Assembly (NCBI GenBank): GCA_023362775.1
Contig: JALMGJ010000003.1
Span: 74,122,855 to 74,186,854, forward strand
Direction: 5' to 3'
Length of the DNA: 64,000 nucleotides
Origin: Charina bottae
Lineage: Eukaryota; Chordata; Lepidosauria; Squamata; Charinaidae
Shown: positions 42,301 to 54,300 of the stretch, piece by piece
Layout of the letters: every line of letters begins with the position of its first letter
How positions within the stretch are numbered: the stretch's first letter is position 1
Translations under genes and position numbers: made by a program
The notes under the pieces: generated by a model
What the model was told of the DNA's origin: nothing
What the model saw: the letters and a program-made list of their open reading frames with translations, nothing else
Database searches by the model: none

Positions 42301-45300
42301 AGACCATTCCTTAACAAACAGGTCCCAGTAATAATCAGTTTGCACTTGCCAGGTTGCATACTCAGTCACTGTAACTGGACCACAAGCTCTTAAGTTTAAA
42401 ACTACAAAGCTACTCTCAAGGCCTTAGTACATAAATGAGTAATTTGTCTGGTTGGAAATACAGCACACTGTGGTCAAGAAGGACAGGAGGAGCGGTCTGA
42501 ATGGTCTATTAAATGTTTTGAATACTAGCTTCTGGTTGGTTGACGGACAGCTCACCAATGAGGAAGGTTATTGATTTTCCCTTGAAAGCATATGGTATTT
42601 TCATTATTCCTCCAAGGGAGATTTCATCTACTCTAAAACTGACATGATTCCAATGAAAAGAAAAAAGAACCAATTTTTGTTGTTGTTCAAAAACAAAACA
42701 TAAAAGGAGATATTCACGTCACTAATTTATGAATCAAAACTTGCTAGAAACAAAACCATGTCTGAAGGATTTGCAGTAGTTCTCAGCTTACACACCAGCA
42801 TAATTTAACTGTCCCTTGACTATCCTTGCCAATGTACATGTAAATAGAACCATGGTAGAAAAGCAGTCAGGATAGCACAAATCGGTTTTCAGCTGTAATT
42901 ATTCAACTGCAACAAGAAATGTATAAATCTCCCACATTTAGTTGCTCAGATTTTAAAGTATAAACTGAAGGCGGTTTTTGAAGCAACTTATTTGACTCAT
43001 TTGTTAATTTATTTAAGCATCAGTGTTGTCACAGCAGCTCTTGAAATAGCTCTCCTACTAAGCCTGCATTTCATACGCAGAGCATTAACTGTATTTTTCC
43101 AAAGCCAACCAACATCTCTTATAGAGCAAATCATTTTAGAAACTGCAAACTTAAATATCCCTAACCCAACTCTAGCAGATGCTAAAACAATTACAGAGTA
43201 TTCGAGAAGTTATTCAATGTGGAAGCTGTGTAATTTGGATTAATATCATGAAAACATGGCAAAAACTCATCATTTTATTTATTTAACAAATTAAAACCCC
43301 ACCTTTTCTACAATGTGTGGCAATCTTTCAGTCTTCAGAAATCTAACACAAGATTTTGTGTGATTATTCTTAACTTAAGGAAATACGTAAGCACATGCAG
43401 ACTAAAGAGATACAAAACCTGTTGTCATTACTGTTATTTTGGCATAGCTATTGTTGGATGATTTTAAAAGACACAAGTAATTCATGTGGAAATGAGAGTT
43501 ACTAAGATAGTTAAACTAGCAAACTTGGTTACATATTTCTTCACTGTTCACAAGATCACAGGATGAAAATGCACAATGAGGACAAAACAAACACGAAAAA
43601 CAGACTGGCCAATGGCAATCTTTTATGTCTATTCAAAAACAAATTCCACTGATTGCAATCTAAGCTTTACCCACTCACTCACTTTTGGAGGAATTCCTCT
43701 AAACCACATAGTTTGAGAACAAAATCATCCACATCAATGTCGCACAATTCATCATGAGTATAACACAAGGTCTGGTATATGAGTAAGTCCACTGTAGAGG
43801 AACCTGCATGGGAGGGAGGGAGGGAGGGAGGGAGGGAAGGGGAGAGTAGTCAGCATAATGATTTCCAAGACAAAATCCCATGGAATTCCTCATAACTATC
43901 AGCCCTTTTTAGACCTCCTAGTCCAGTAGATTCATTTCTTCTGACATCAATGGAGGAGTCATGCCATTCCCATCATAGGAATGCAAATTGATGCCAACAA
44001 ATCATATAAAAATGGTAAAGCTAAATATGTCCTTGAGTCATCCATGGTTACTTCATCCATGCTTTCTTGGCAATATTATGGAAGTAGTTTCCTATTCTTC
44101 TGGGGTTTTCTTAGTCTAACCAACAGCCTGGAATTTCCAGGTGGCTCCCCATCAAAATACTAACCAGGACTAACCTGGCTTGTTTAGATCAACCAAGATC
44201 AGCTAGGTGCTACTACTTACCAAGGCAACAAAGCATCTATTCCTTCCAACATGTTTTAAAGATACTACCTACGTTTATTTCATATTCTTTTTAGTAAAGT
44301 CATGAATGTACTCAAAAAACCAGAGCATCCAAGTGATAATTAAAAAATCATAAATTTAAAAAAGTAAAATAAATAAAAAAAACAATCAGTATGTGGTTTA
44401 CCATAGAATACTTATTCTATTATCTTTCAGACATTTTGGACTCTAGTTCCCATTATTTGTGGCTGTTGTGCTGGGTGGTAATTACAGAAGTTATAATCGT
44501 AGATGTCCATGGTGTGGGCAATAGGAGATAAGTGATGAAATGTCTGCCACAATGTTGTGACACTACACATATATGAAAGGATGGAATTTGCATGGTGACA
44601 TCATGATGGACATTTTGTCATTTTGGTGTCATCCTGGTTAGGAACACATACCTAACCTATGGTTATAATTCATTACATCTAGATTGTGGCAGGTTGGGAG
44701 AGCCCAGCACAAATCTTCAAAGTATAATTCAGGAATTACAAAAGGTCACAGACTTAAAAAACAGATTTCACCAATTACATGGCATCTTTTTTCCCTAAAA
44801 AAAAATAAAGGAAAAGGGGAGGAGGGGTAGTTTGATGGGGCAAGAGACACTGTATATTCAAATCTGCCCTATTTATAAGCATTTGTAAGTGTTCTATGCT
44901 AGTATACGTTTTACATTTCTAATCCTGAATGCTGGAAATTTTAATTTGACATGGATCCTAAGAAACATTTCCCTCTGGCAAAAAAAAAAAAAGCAGGGTT
45001 CCCAGGAGATAAGCCACGAATCATAAACTAACATGTCTGCAGGATAAAAATATCCTGAGAAATTCAGAAAGAGAATAAAAGACGTTTTCATTAAGAAATG
45101 GATCCCATTTCATCAGATGCAATTCAATTAGTATTCTTGCCTTAAAAAGATGAAAATTACTGCCCTAGAAAAGTCTGTAATGTATGGATCACCAAAGAAC
45201 AACAAAGCATCCCCTATCAAAAAGGAAGGAAAAAAAGGAAAAACCCATCTAGACTGGTTTTGTTGGAAAACATGGCTGTTAATATTCAGAGAATGGCTAA

Positions 45301-48300
45301 TTCAATTTATTGAGTTAAAAGGGGGGAAAGTATTAGTGCAGGACCAAGCTAGAGAACCATCCAAATACATATCCTCCCAACAAAATATACAGTCTACTAC
45401 CCAGCGTGCCAGAATTAGGGTAGGTGTCTGGCTATATCAGCCCAATAATGCTATCAGGCCAAAAACTCCAAATGACTAAAGTAAGGAAGCCAAGTACAGT
45501 AACAATTTATAAAAACGTTAAATAGACTTTGGGAAATTGAAAAGGAAAAAATGTCTGTAAAAATCCACCATACTTAGCAATTTCAAATTAATCAGTAAGT
45601 GAAATATACTTTCATGAGCAGGGATTTTGTAATTAACAAAAAAATCTGACTTTGATGAATCAGATTGATTCACCTGCTTAACCAGTTCGAGCTAAAGTAC
45701 AAGTACAAGTCTTGGCTTCATTAAACAAATTAATTATATAAATAAATGTCTGTTGAAGCACAGTAAAGGCTACAATTCATGATACATAAATGGCATATTC
45801 ACTACTGGCACAGACTGGAGAGAATACCTAGTATATGCCAACAACTTACAATCACAAGTGAATGTGAGAGGCTCTTGTAGGCTATCATAAACTACGGTCA
45901 CCTTCAAGCTAACCCCATGGCCAAGATGTTCAGGGCTGAGATTGACAGTGCTCCAGACATAGCCAGTGAGGGAGTAATCCTTGGTACCACTATAGCCAGA
46001 TCTCAATCTGTAGACAAGAAAAAAGGGGTACAATCAGTACATACGCTATTACAATTAGTATAATTACATGCCATGCTGATAGGCTTTTGTGTTTTCTTCT
46101 TTGTTTCCTTCTCTTCATTTTAAGATATTTGCATTTAATTTCCTCATTTGTTCCACATTTTTAATTCAAACCATGGTATTAAGACTTTGAGATGCTAAAT
46201 TGGGTTTTCACATTTACTCATTTTATCTTTTCTAAGATACTATACTTATGTTAATATCCAGTCTGAGATTCCCATCTAAATGCACCATGCATTTCCAATG
46301 CACCATGGAATCACATGAATGAAGATACGTATATGTCCTGGAAATGGGTGAATCCTTAAATAGTGAGGTTATGGTTTGGCTCAAAATATTGAGACAATAT
46401 TCCTATTTCCACAAATCTTCTGTTGCTTCAGTTGTATCCTAATCTAGACTTTGTTGGTGCTAATCTAGACTTGGTGTAAATGTAAACATGTTGAAAAAGA
46501 ATGAGAAACACCATGGAGAGAGAAATGGAAAGCAGACATTCTCATGGGGATGGAACAAACGACTATCAAAGATACTGGCTTAACATCCTTCTGAAAACAA
46601 TCTCTCTTAGACAAAGCCACAGAATGAAACCGCACTGGATTGAACTATTATGATAATTCACTGAATTCTACTTGTGACACTCCTCAGTTCCTTGATTTAA
46701 AAAGCATGGAAGAGTGCCTTCTCTACTTGTCACTCCTACTTTACTGAGAACTATCTCACTCGCTGGATCGTCACCTTGTTGTGGTGAGTGGGCTTGTGTG
46801 TTCCCAATGAACCCTGTGAGCGAAGCCGTCGGGAGTCATGTACTCCTGGTAGGGTCACCCATGGCGGTAAGGTCCAGGGGGAGGAACCAGACAAAGAACG
46901 ATCCAAGAAAGTCCTCAACGGCAGAACAGGCGGAAGATAACAAGGTGTATTGTTACAACGGCTGCGAAGGCGGATGAAGGCTGCAGCAGACAAAAGGTCA
47001 CCAATCGTCATGGTACCCATGCCATTGGATTAGAGCCTTTTTCTGTGAAGGTTGTGTGCTGATCGTTGTGCACCGATCTCCACACATAAAACAAATTCAC
47101 GCACAGGCGTCTTCCGACCACACCAAACCCAAAACAACCAAAAGTCCCATGGCGATTGACAAATGGCAACGGGGGCAGGACTGTGAAATCCGGAAGCTCC
47201 TAATCATGGACCAGCACATGGGTGGTGGATACGGATTCAGTCGCCCTGATTCAAGGATTGAGGCAGTTGAGTAGTTCGGCAGCTGTATCCACGACTGAGC
47301 AGCCCTATTTAGGATCCACTCTGCTCACCCCATATGGGGAGGGGGCTAGAAAAGGTGCCCTAAACATAGTCTGCCTCATTTTCTCCCTGACTGGATTACC
47401 GCGACCAGTGGGGTCACCATCTAGCAGTCGTAAAAAACACATGAATTTTGGAACATGGAATATACGGACACTGCAAGACAATATGGATAGTGAATGACCT
47501 GAACGTAGGACTGCCATTATTGCAAGGGAGCTGAGACGTTTTAATATTGATATAGCAGCACTCCAAGAAACTCAAAGAGCAGGAGAAGGACAGTTGAAGG
47601 AAGAAAAAGGAGGTTATACCTTCTTTTGGAAAGGACTGCCTGAACAAGAACGACGAATACTTGGGGTAGGCTTTGCTATCAAAAACGACCTTGTGAAGCT
47701 CTTGTCAGAAGTTCCCACTGGGATTAACGAACGACTCTCAACTCTCCAAATAAAACTCGCCAAAAACCAACAGGCAACTATCCTAAGTGCTTACGCACCA
47801 ACACTAGATGCAGATGAGGATATGAAGGAAAAATTTTATACCCAGCTGGACACCATCTTATCAGAGATACCAAAGGTGGATAAAATTATCCTCCTGGGCG
47901 ATTTCAATGCAAGAGTTGGGCGTGACTTTGATTTGTGGCCAGGGATCATTGGGAAAGAAGGAGTTGACAACAGCAACACGAATGGAATCTTACTTCTGAC
48001 TAAATGTGCAGAGCATAACCTTGTCATTACTAACACACTCTTTCGCCAGAAAAATAAATTTAAAACATCATGGAAGCACCCACGGTCGAAGCACTGGCAT
48101 CTTTTAGATTATGTAATTGTCCGTGCTAGAGATCGCCGTGATGTACTTCTCACCAGAGCCATGACGAGCGCCGATGACTGCTGGACAGACCATCGATTAA
48201 TTCGATCCACGATGGCCATAAAGATTGTCCCTCATCGTAGGCTCCAAGGAAGAAAACCAAGGCGTAAAATGAATACACTGGCCCTTCAAGATTCTATTAA

Positions 48301-51300
48301 ACGAGCTTGCTTTCAATCAACTCTCAAGGAACATCTGCCTATGGAACTTCCTGAAAATGTTGAGGAACACTGGACTAAATTGAAGACTTCTATTATTTCA
48401 GCCTGTGAACAAACTATCGGATACCAGACTAAGAGACATCAGGACTGGTTTGATGAGAACGATAGTGAGATTGAACATATTATTGACAAGAAAAGGAAAG
48501 CCTTCCAGATATGGCAAAAAGATATTAACTGTGCCGTTAAGAAAAAAATCTACGCCAGTGCAAAGGCAGAAGTCCAAAGAAGAACTAGAGAACTTAAGAA
48601 CATATGGTGGATAAAAAAAGCCCAAGAAACCCAACATTTTGCAGATCAAAATCAAAAAGGGGCTTTTTTAATGCCATAAAGGCCATCTATGGACCAACAA
48701 ACCATGGTACAAATCCCTTACGCTCAGTAGATGGTGCTAAACTTCTAAAGGACAAAGAGTCTATTGCACTGCGCTGGAAAGAGCATTACTACAATCTCCT
48801 TAATCGTCACTCTACTGTGGCTCATGAAGTCTTCATGCAAATCCCGCAAAAACAAATAAGAAATGAGCTTGCAGTACCCCCTAGTTTGGAGGAAGTCAGT
48901 AAAGCCACTAAACAAATGAAAAATAACAAAGCTAGTGGACCTGATGGGATTCCTGCTGAAGTCTTTAAAGAAGGCGGGCCTGAACTTACACAACAACTTC
49001 ATAAGCTCATCGAAAAAATCTGGATGAGGGAGGAGATTCCAGAAGACTTTAGGGATGCCATAATTATCACTCTCTTTAAAAAGGGTGATGACTGTGGAAA
49101 CTATCGAGGCATCTCCCTTCTAGCCACAGCAGGCAAAATCCTGGCAAAGATCATCGCAAACCGTCTCCTATCTGTATCAGAAGACATCCTCCCTGAAACG
49201 CAAAATGGTTTCCGCCCTTCCAGGGGAACAGTGGATATGATCTTCACAGCACGACAGCTTCAAGAAAAATGCAAGGAGCAAAACCGCCCTCTGTACATGG
49301 CGTTTATTGATCTGACTAAAGCTTTTGATACTGTAAATCGTACTGCTCTCTGGACCATCCTTCTGAAAATCGGATGCCCTGATAAATTTGTGAACATCTT
49401 GCGGTTACTCCATGACGACATGATGGCAACAATCCTGAATAACAATGGCTCTCAAAGCAATCCATTTAAAGTGGAATCTGGCGTTAAACAGGGATGTGTT
49501 ATTGCTCCAACCTTATTCGCTATCTTCATCGCTATGATTATACACCTTGTTGAAGAGAAACTTCCTACTGGTGTAGAAATTATATATCGAACAGATGGAA
49601 AGCTTTTTAATCTTAGTAGGCTGAAAGCAAAAAATAAGGTAATTGCAACTTCTGTTATAGAACTTCAATATGCTGATGATAACGTAGTCTGTGCACACTC
49701 CGAGGAAGATCTTCAAACTATCCTAAACATCTTTGCAGAAGCATATGAAAAGCTCGGCCTCTTGATTAACATTAAAAAAACCAAAGTGCTTTACCAGCAA
49801 GTTCAAACCAATCCCTCCGCAGCGCCATCAATCCAGCTTAAAGGTGTGTCACTAGAAAATGTCGACCACTTTTCTTATCTCGGCAGCCATCTATCTACAA
49901 AAGCCGACATCGACACTGAAATTCAGCATCGCCTGAGGTCTGCGAGTGTAGCTTTCTCCCGAATGAAGCGTAGAGTGTTTGAGGATCGGGACATTCGCAG
50001 GGAGACCAAAATGCTTGTTTACAAAGCCATTGTACTACCAACCCTTCTGTACGCCTGTGAAACATGGACCCTCTACAAACGCCACCTCCAACTTCTTGAA
50101 AGATTCCATCAACGCTGCCTCCGAAAAATTCTGCAGATTACTTGGGAAGATAGGCGGACTAATGTTAGCGTATTAGAAGAAGCGAAAACCGCCAGCATTG
50201 AAACAATTATCATCCAACATCAACTTCGCTGGACCGGTCATGTTGTTCGAATGCCTGACCATCGTCTTCCAAAGCAGCTACTTTACTCCCAACTTAAGAA
50301 TGGAAAACGGAATATTGGTGGACAGCAAAAGAGATTCAAAGATACTCTCAAAGCTAATTTTAAAAAATGTAATATCAGCATTGAGAACTGGGAAGCCCTA
50401 ACTCATGAGTGTTTCAATTGGAGGTCATCCTTTATTAATGGCGCTATGGACTTTGAAGAAGCACGAGTACAGGGCGAAAGGGAGAAAAGAGCTAAAAGGA
50501 AGACACGTTAGGCAAACCCTCATCATGACCGTCTCCCACCCGGAAACCTATGCCCTCATTGTGGGAGGTTGTGCGGATCCAGAATTGGCCTTTATAGCCA
50601 CTTACGGATCCACCGTTAAAATTTTACCTTTGGAAGACAATCTTACTCGGCTACGAGTGATAGCCAATGATCGCCAATGACTGAGAACTATGGTAGGAAT
50701 CATAATTTTCCCTAGGTTCATCCAATCATTTGCAGGTTAAGACATTGCTCACTGAAACTGCTGCTTAAATACAATGCAACATAATCTCTGGACCAAGAGC
50801 ATTTTTTCCCTAAGCATTAAGGATTAAGCAATAAATTGGTTCAAGCAGTTAGGTCATTGATCACACACACACATACACACACAATTTGGTGGCAGGAGAA
50901 ATTTTAGGCAGAGAAAAGCCATGGAAAAGCCATGGACTATGAGGAGTTATTTTCCATCCTTGACTGGTACTCACACATCAAGCATATGGCAGAATGCAGC
51001 AACCTCTTCATCCTTCTCCTCAGAAACCTCAAATAGTTCATAACCATTGGCCACAGGATAATGCCGAGAAGTGCCCTGATACCGAGGGGGAGAGAAGAAA
51101 TAATTGAAACACCAGTGTCAATGAATTAACATTTTGAGTATGTATCCCCCATCCCATGTACGTAGTTATTCTAAGGCATTTCCTTTATATAGCAGTTTAA
51201 GGTATAGCAAGGGATGTGGCAGAATTATGTAACAGGAGCAACTCTTGGCTTGGTTTGCTTTTCCATATACAGTATAATATACACACAATTATTTCCCTTA

Positions 51301-54300
51301 AAGTCAGCAAAGAATTTGCCATTTTTTTCCTGGCTTACAGATTTTGAGGACCAGAGTATTACTATGAACTGGTACAATGTCTAGTCAGTGTATGACTTGA
51401 CCTTAGGGTTCATATATTAGAGTTGTATTTGTAGCAAAACTGAAGATGTGGATACAGTAGTCCAAGGCCTACAATTGTAATGATTTGTAAATGTATTGTT
51501 CCGTTTTCTTCAAAAATGATTATTGTGGAAATAAGATTTTACTGTTTACTTCACATGGTATAAGACTTGCATTTCAGCCCGTAATTCTTTTTCAAATATG
51601 TTGGCTGAGAATTATAGTAGATACAATCCACCTCATCTAAAAATCAATCCTTGTTTCTTGACTTCCACTTTGACATACAAGTGATACACTTTAGAGAGCA
51701 GAAGGATGCTTTCAAAGTTTTTGTTGCATTGAAGTTATATTTTTCTTCACTGTAAGAAAACTAGTTTTCCTTTAATAACGGACTATATTGCAGCTTTACT
51801 GATGTAAATGTATTTGGTAGTAAATTGTTACTTGGCGTCATTTCTTAATGTTAATGAAGCAGGAAAAAAATAATATTTCTGTCTCCTCCATACTGATGAT
51901 TAGAGAATACACTCATTTTTATAACTGTGATGACAAAATACCTTCAGATGAACCTAAAGAAATATTAACTAACACCAGGAAAACTGGGTTTTACTGGAAC
52001 CAATGATCCACTGGAATATGCTAATAGAAATGGACACTGGAATATAAAGGTGGATAAAGTATGCACCTGAAATTAATCAGTATGGCTGAAATTAATCTGT
52101 ACCCAAATTAAACCATCAACCTAAAGAGCAACAGAATAAGATATACAGGAATAATCAGATAACTGTATTAGGTGAGTACTGAGAGGCTGGAATATTAAAA
52201 TATTGTTTATAGATTTTTTTTAAAAAAATTACCTATGGAAGAAATTGCAGATTTCTATTATTTTATGGGAAACCCATAAATGTAATAAACATTTGGGGGA
52301 TATAACTTTAAAAACTGCAACATAATCACTTCACAGCATGGTAGATACCAAAAGTAAAGACTGGATAGTTATTTATTCAGCTGACTTTTTTTTTTTGTTC
52401 TTCCAAATCTTATCAAGAATTATCATTCAGTATAGTGCTGGGAGAAAGCATTCCCTAAAATGATATCATTCTACCAGAATTTCAAAAACAGGAATAGCAC
52501 ATATTATAGATGTTAACGTAGACACTGCTGATGATGGAACTGCCACAAACTGCTTCATTTAATCCGCTTAAGGGCAGATCATCATTAAAATGGAAATTTG
52601 AAGGTCTGCTAGGGTACCTAATTGTAGGAGCCCTAAATAATAGTTATTGGCTCTTATTGCCTCATTTGCTTTCTATGAAAAAGTAGCTGAAGTCCCAGTT
52701 CAGAACCTTTCTGAAAAAAATATTTGGATTGGGGGACAATAATTAATTATTTTATTCTACTCAGTTCCATATGAAGTTTAATTAAGTTGTCAGAAATTCA
52801 CTTTCAGTTCTAAACACAGGCAGATTGGGGATTACTTCTGAATAAACATATCACGTGATTATTTTTCATAGATTAAATAAAGATTGTACATGATATCCAG
52901 CATATGTATTTATATTCTTGCGTTTTCAGGTTCCTGCTGGATATGTAGGTTGCGGGGCAGAGTATGTAGTATGATTTTTAAATTAAAAAAAAAACCAAAA
53001 CCCCATAATTCTGTAACTAAAGGCCCAGCCAAGCAGAAAAATGGTTAAAGGAGAATTCTCAAAATGTTTCATTTTGTTCCTCCTTCCCAAATGTCACAGT
53101 TGGATGAGGCGGAAGTAGGGATAGAAACACTTTGAATGCCAAGCTCAGCCAAATGGAGTGCGCACATGGACCCAATGCTTCAATTCACTTCTTCAAAGCA
53201 AACAAAAGTCCCACTGTCAGGGCAATTAACCCACTAAATAGTTAGAGAAGTGTGAGGAGGTGGGGGAGGGGGACACAGAACACAACAGACACTCACGCAG
53301 CTTTAATGTTCTTTTGTAATTACGTTCCGGCACATCAAAATTAGAGAATTACTTACGCGATCTTTGCCAGCAGTTCCTGCCATTTCTAGATGCACAGGAA
53401 GTTAATCCCCAAAAGTTTAGAGAAGTTGTTTGTATCCTTTATGTTTCAGAGGTATTTCTCATTTACTCTTATATTCAAAAATATGACACTGTCCACTCAC
53501 AATCTCAGATAAACTGGTAAAAATACTCCCCATGACTCATGCCTAAAGAATTATTTTTCCTATTCCTCAGAATGCTGCTGTAACATACTTATTAGAAGAA
53601 CTGAAAAGGAAAAGCTAGTGTACATTGTACACAATATTCTGAATACTTGTGTGCTAATAGCAATTTAAATACATGCTATTTCTAAAGTATCAGGCTTTTT
53701 TAACATGTATTTTCTGTAGTTTGTGCAACATTTTAGAAACCTTCTGAAAATAGTAGCTCTAACAGCAGGAAAGACTCATCTTTTGACAGAGTTTTAACTG
53801 GACACTGCCTTTCCTCAAACTGCCACTGTGTGGATCATATAAATAGCTTTACTGACGTATATAGTTCTTCCACTCAAAGGCAAACAGTTAAGGCAGCTGA
53901 CAGATATCATCAAGCTTTGGTGCAGCCAACATACAAGTGGGAAGTGAATTCCAGAGCCAACATTTAGACCGGAATAAGGAAGTGGAATTGTTATTCCAGG
54001 AGGGTCCTGGTGAACTGTCTTGTATGGATCTACATAACAACTTTTGTCTGCTTTCAGTTGTACATTATAGATTGCCAAATGTTGAAACTGGAAGAGACAC
54101 TCTTAAATTTTACATTAACAACTAGGTGGTAGAATTGCAGTTGGCTTGGATGATTTATTGGAATAGATATTTTGCTCATACCCTAAGAACTGTGCAGATA
54201 TACTGTAAATCTATGAGCCATACATGATACAACTCTACAGACTGATTTATGAGACTTGAAATGCAAAGGGGCCAAGCAATATATTATATTCTGTGCTCAT

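Larger units (their letters stand above)
46755..50679 (+). mobile_element. Full-length non-LTR retrotransposon (APE endonuclease + RT), 12-bp TSD
   Basis: The 12-mer actgagaactat lies at 46743-46754 and 50680-50691. The 5' UTR of about 690 bases precedes a large reading region: APE endonuclease (TWNIRTLQ, GDFNARVG, HLLDYVIV), a linker, RT with motif A (FIDLTKAFD), motif B (GVKQGCVIAP) and motif C (YADD at 49669-49680), and a C-terminal CCHH finger. The 3' end is two imperfect 10-base units (gatagccaat, gatcgccaat), with no poly(A). Antisense to PIK3C2B, inside its second coding intron. Clade not assigned; its proteins are often mislabelled 'craniofacial development protein 2-like'. Confidence 0.92.

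Noticed and set aside
45150..45479. 109-codon frame on the plus strand
   Set aside because: AT-rich, lysine-rich, no recognisable domain and no homologous neighbour; probably chance.
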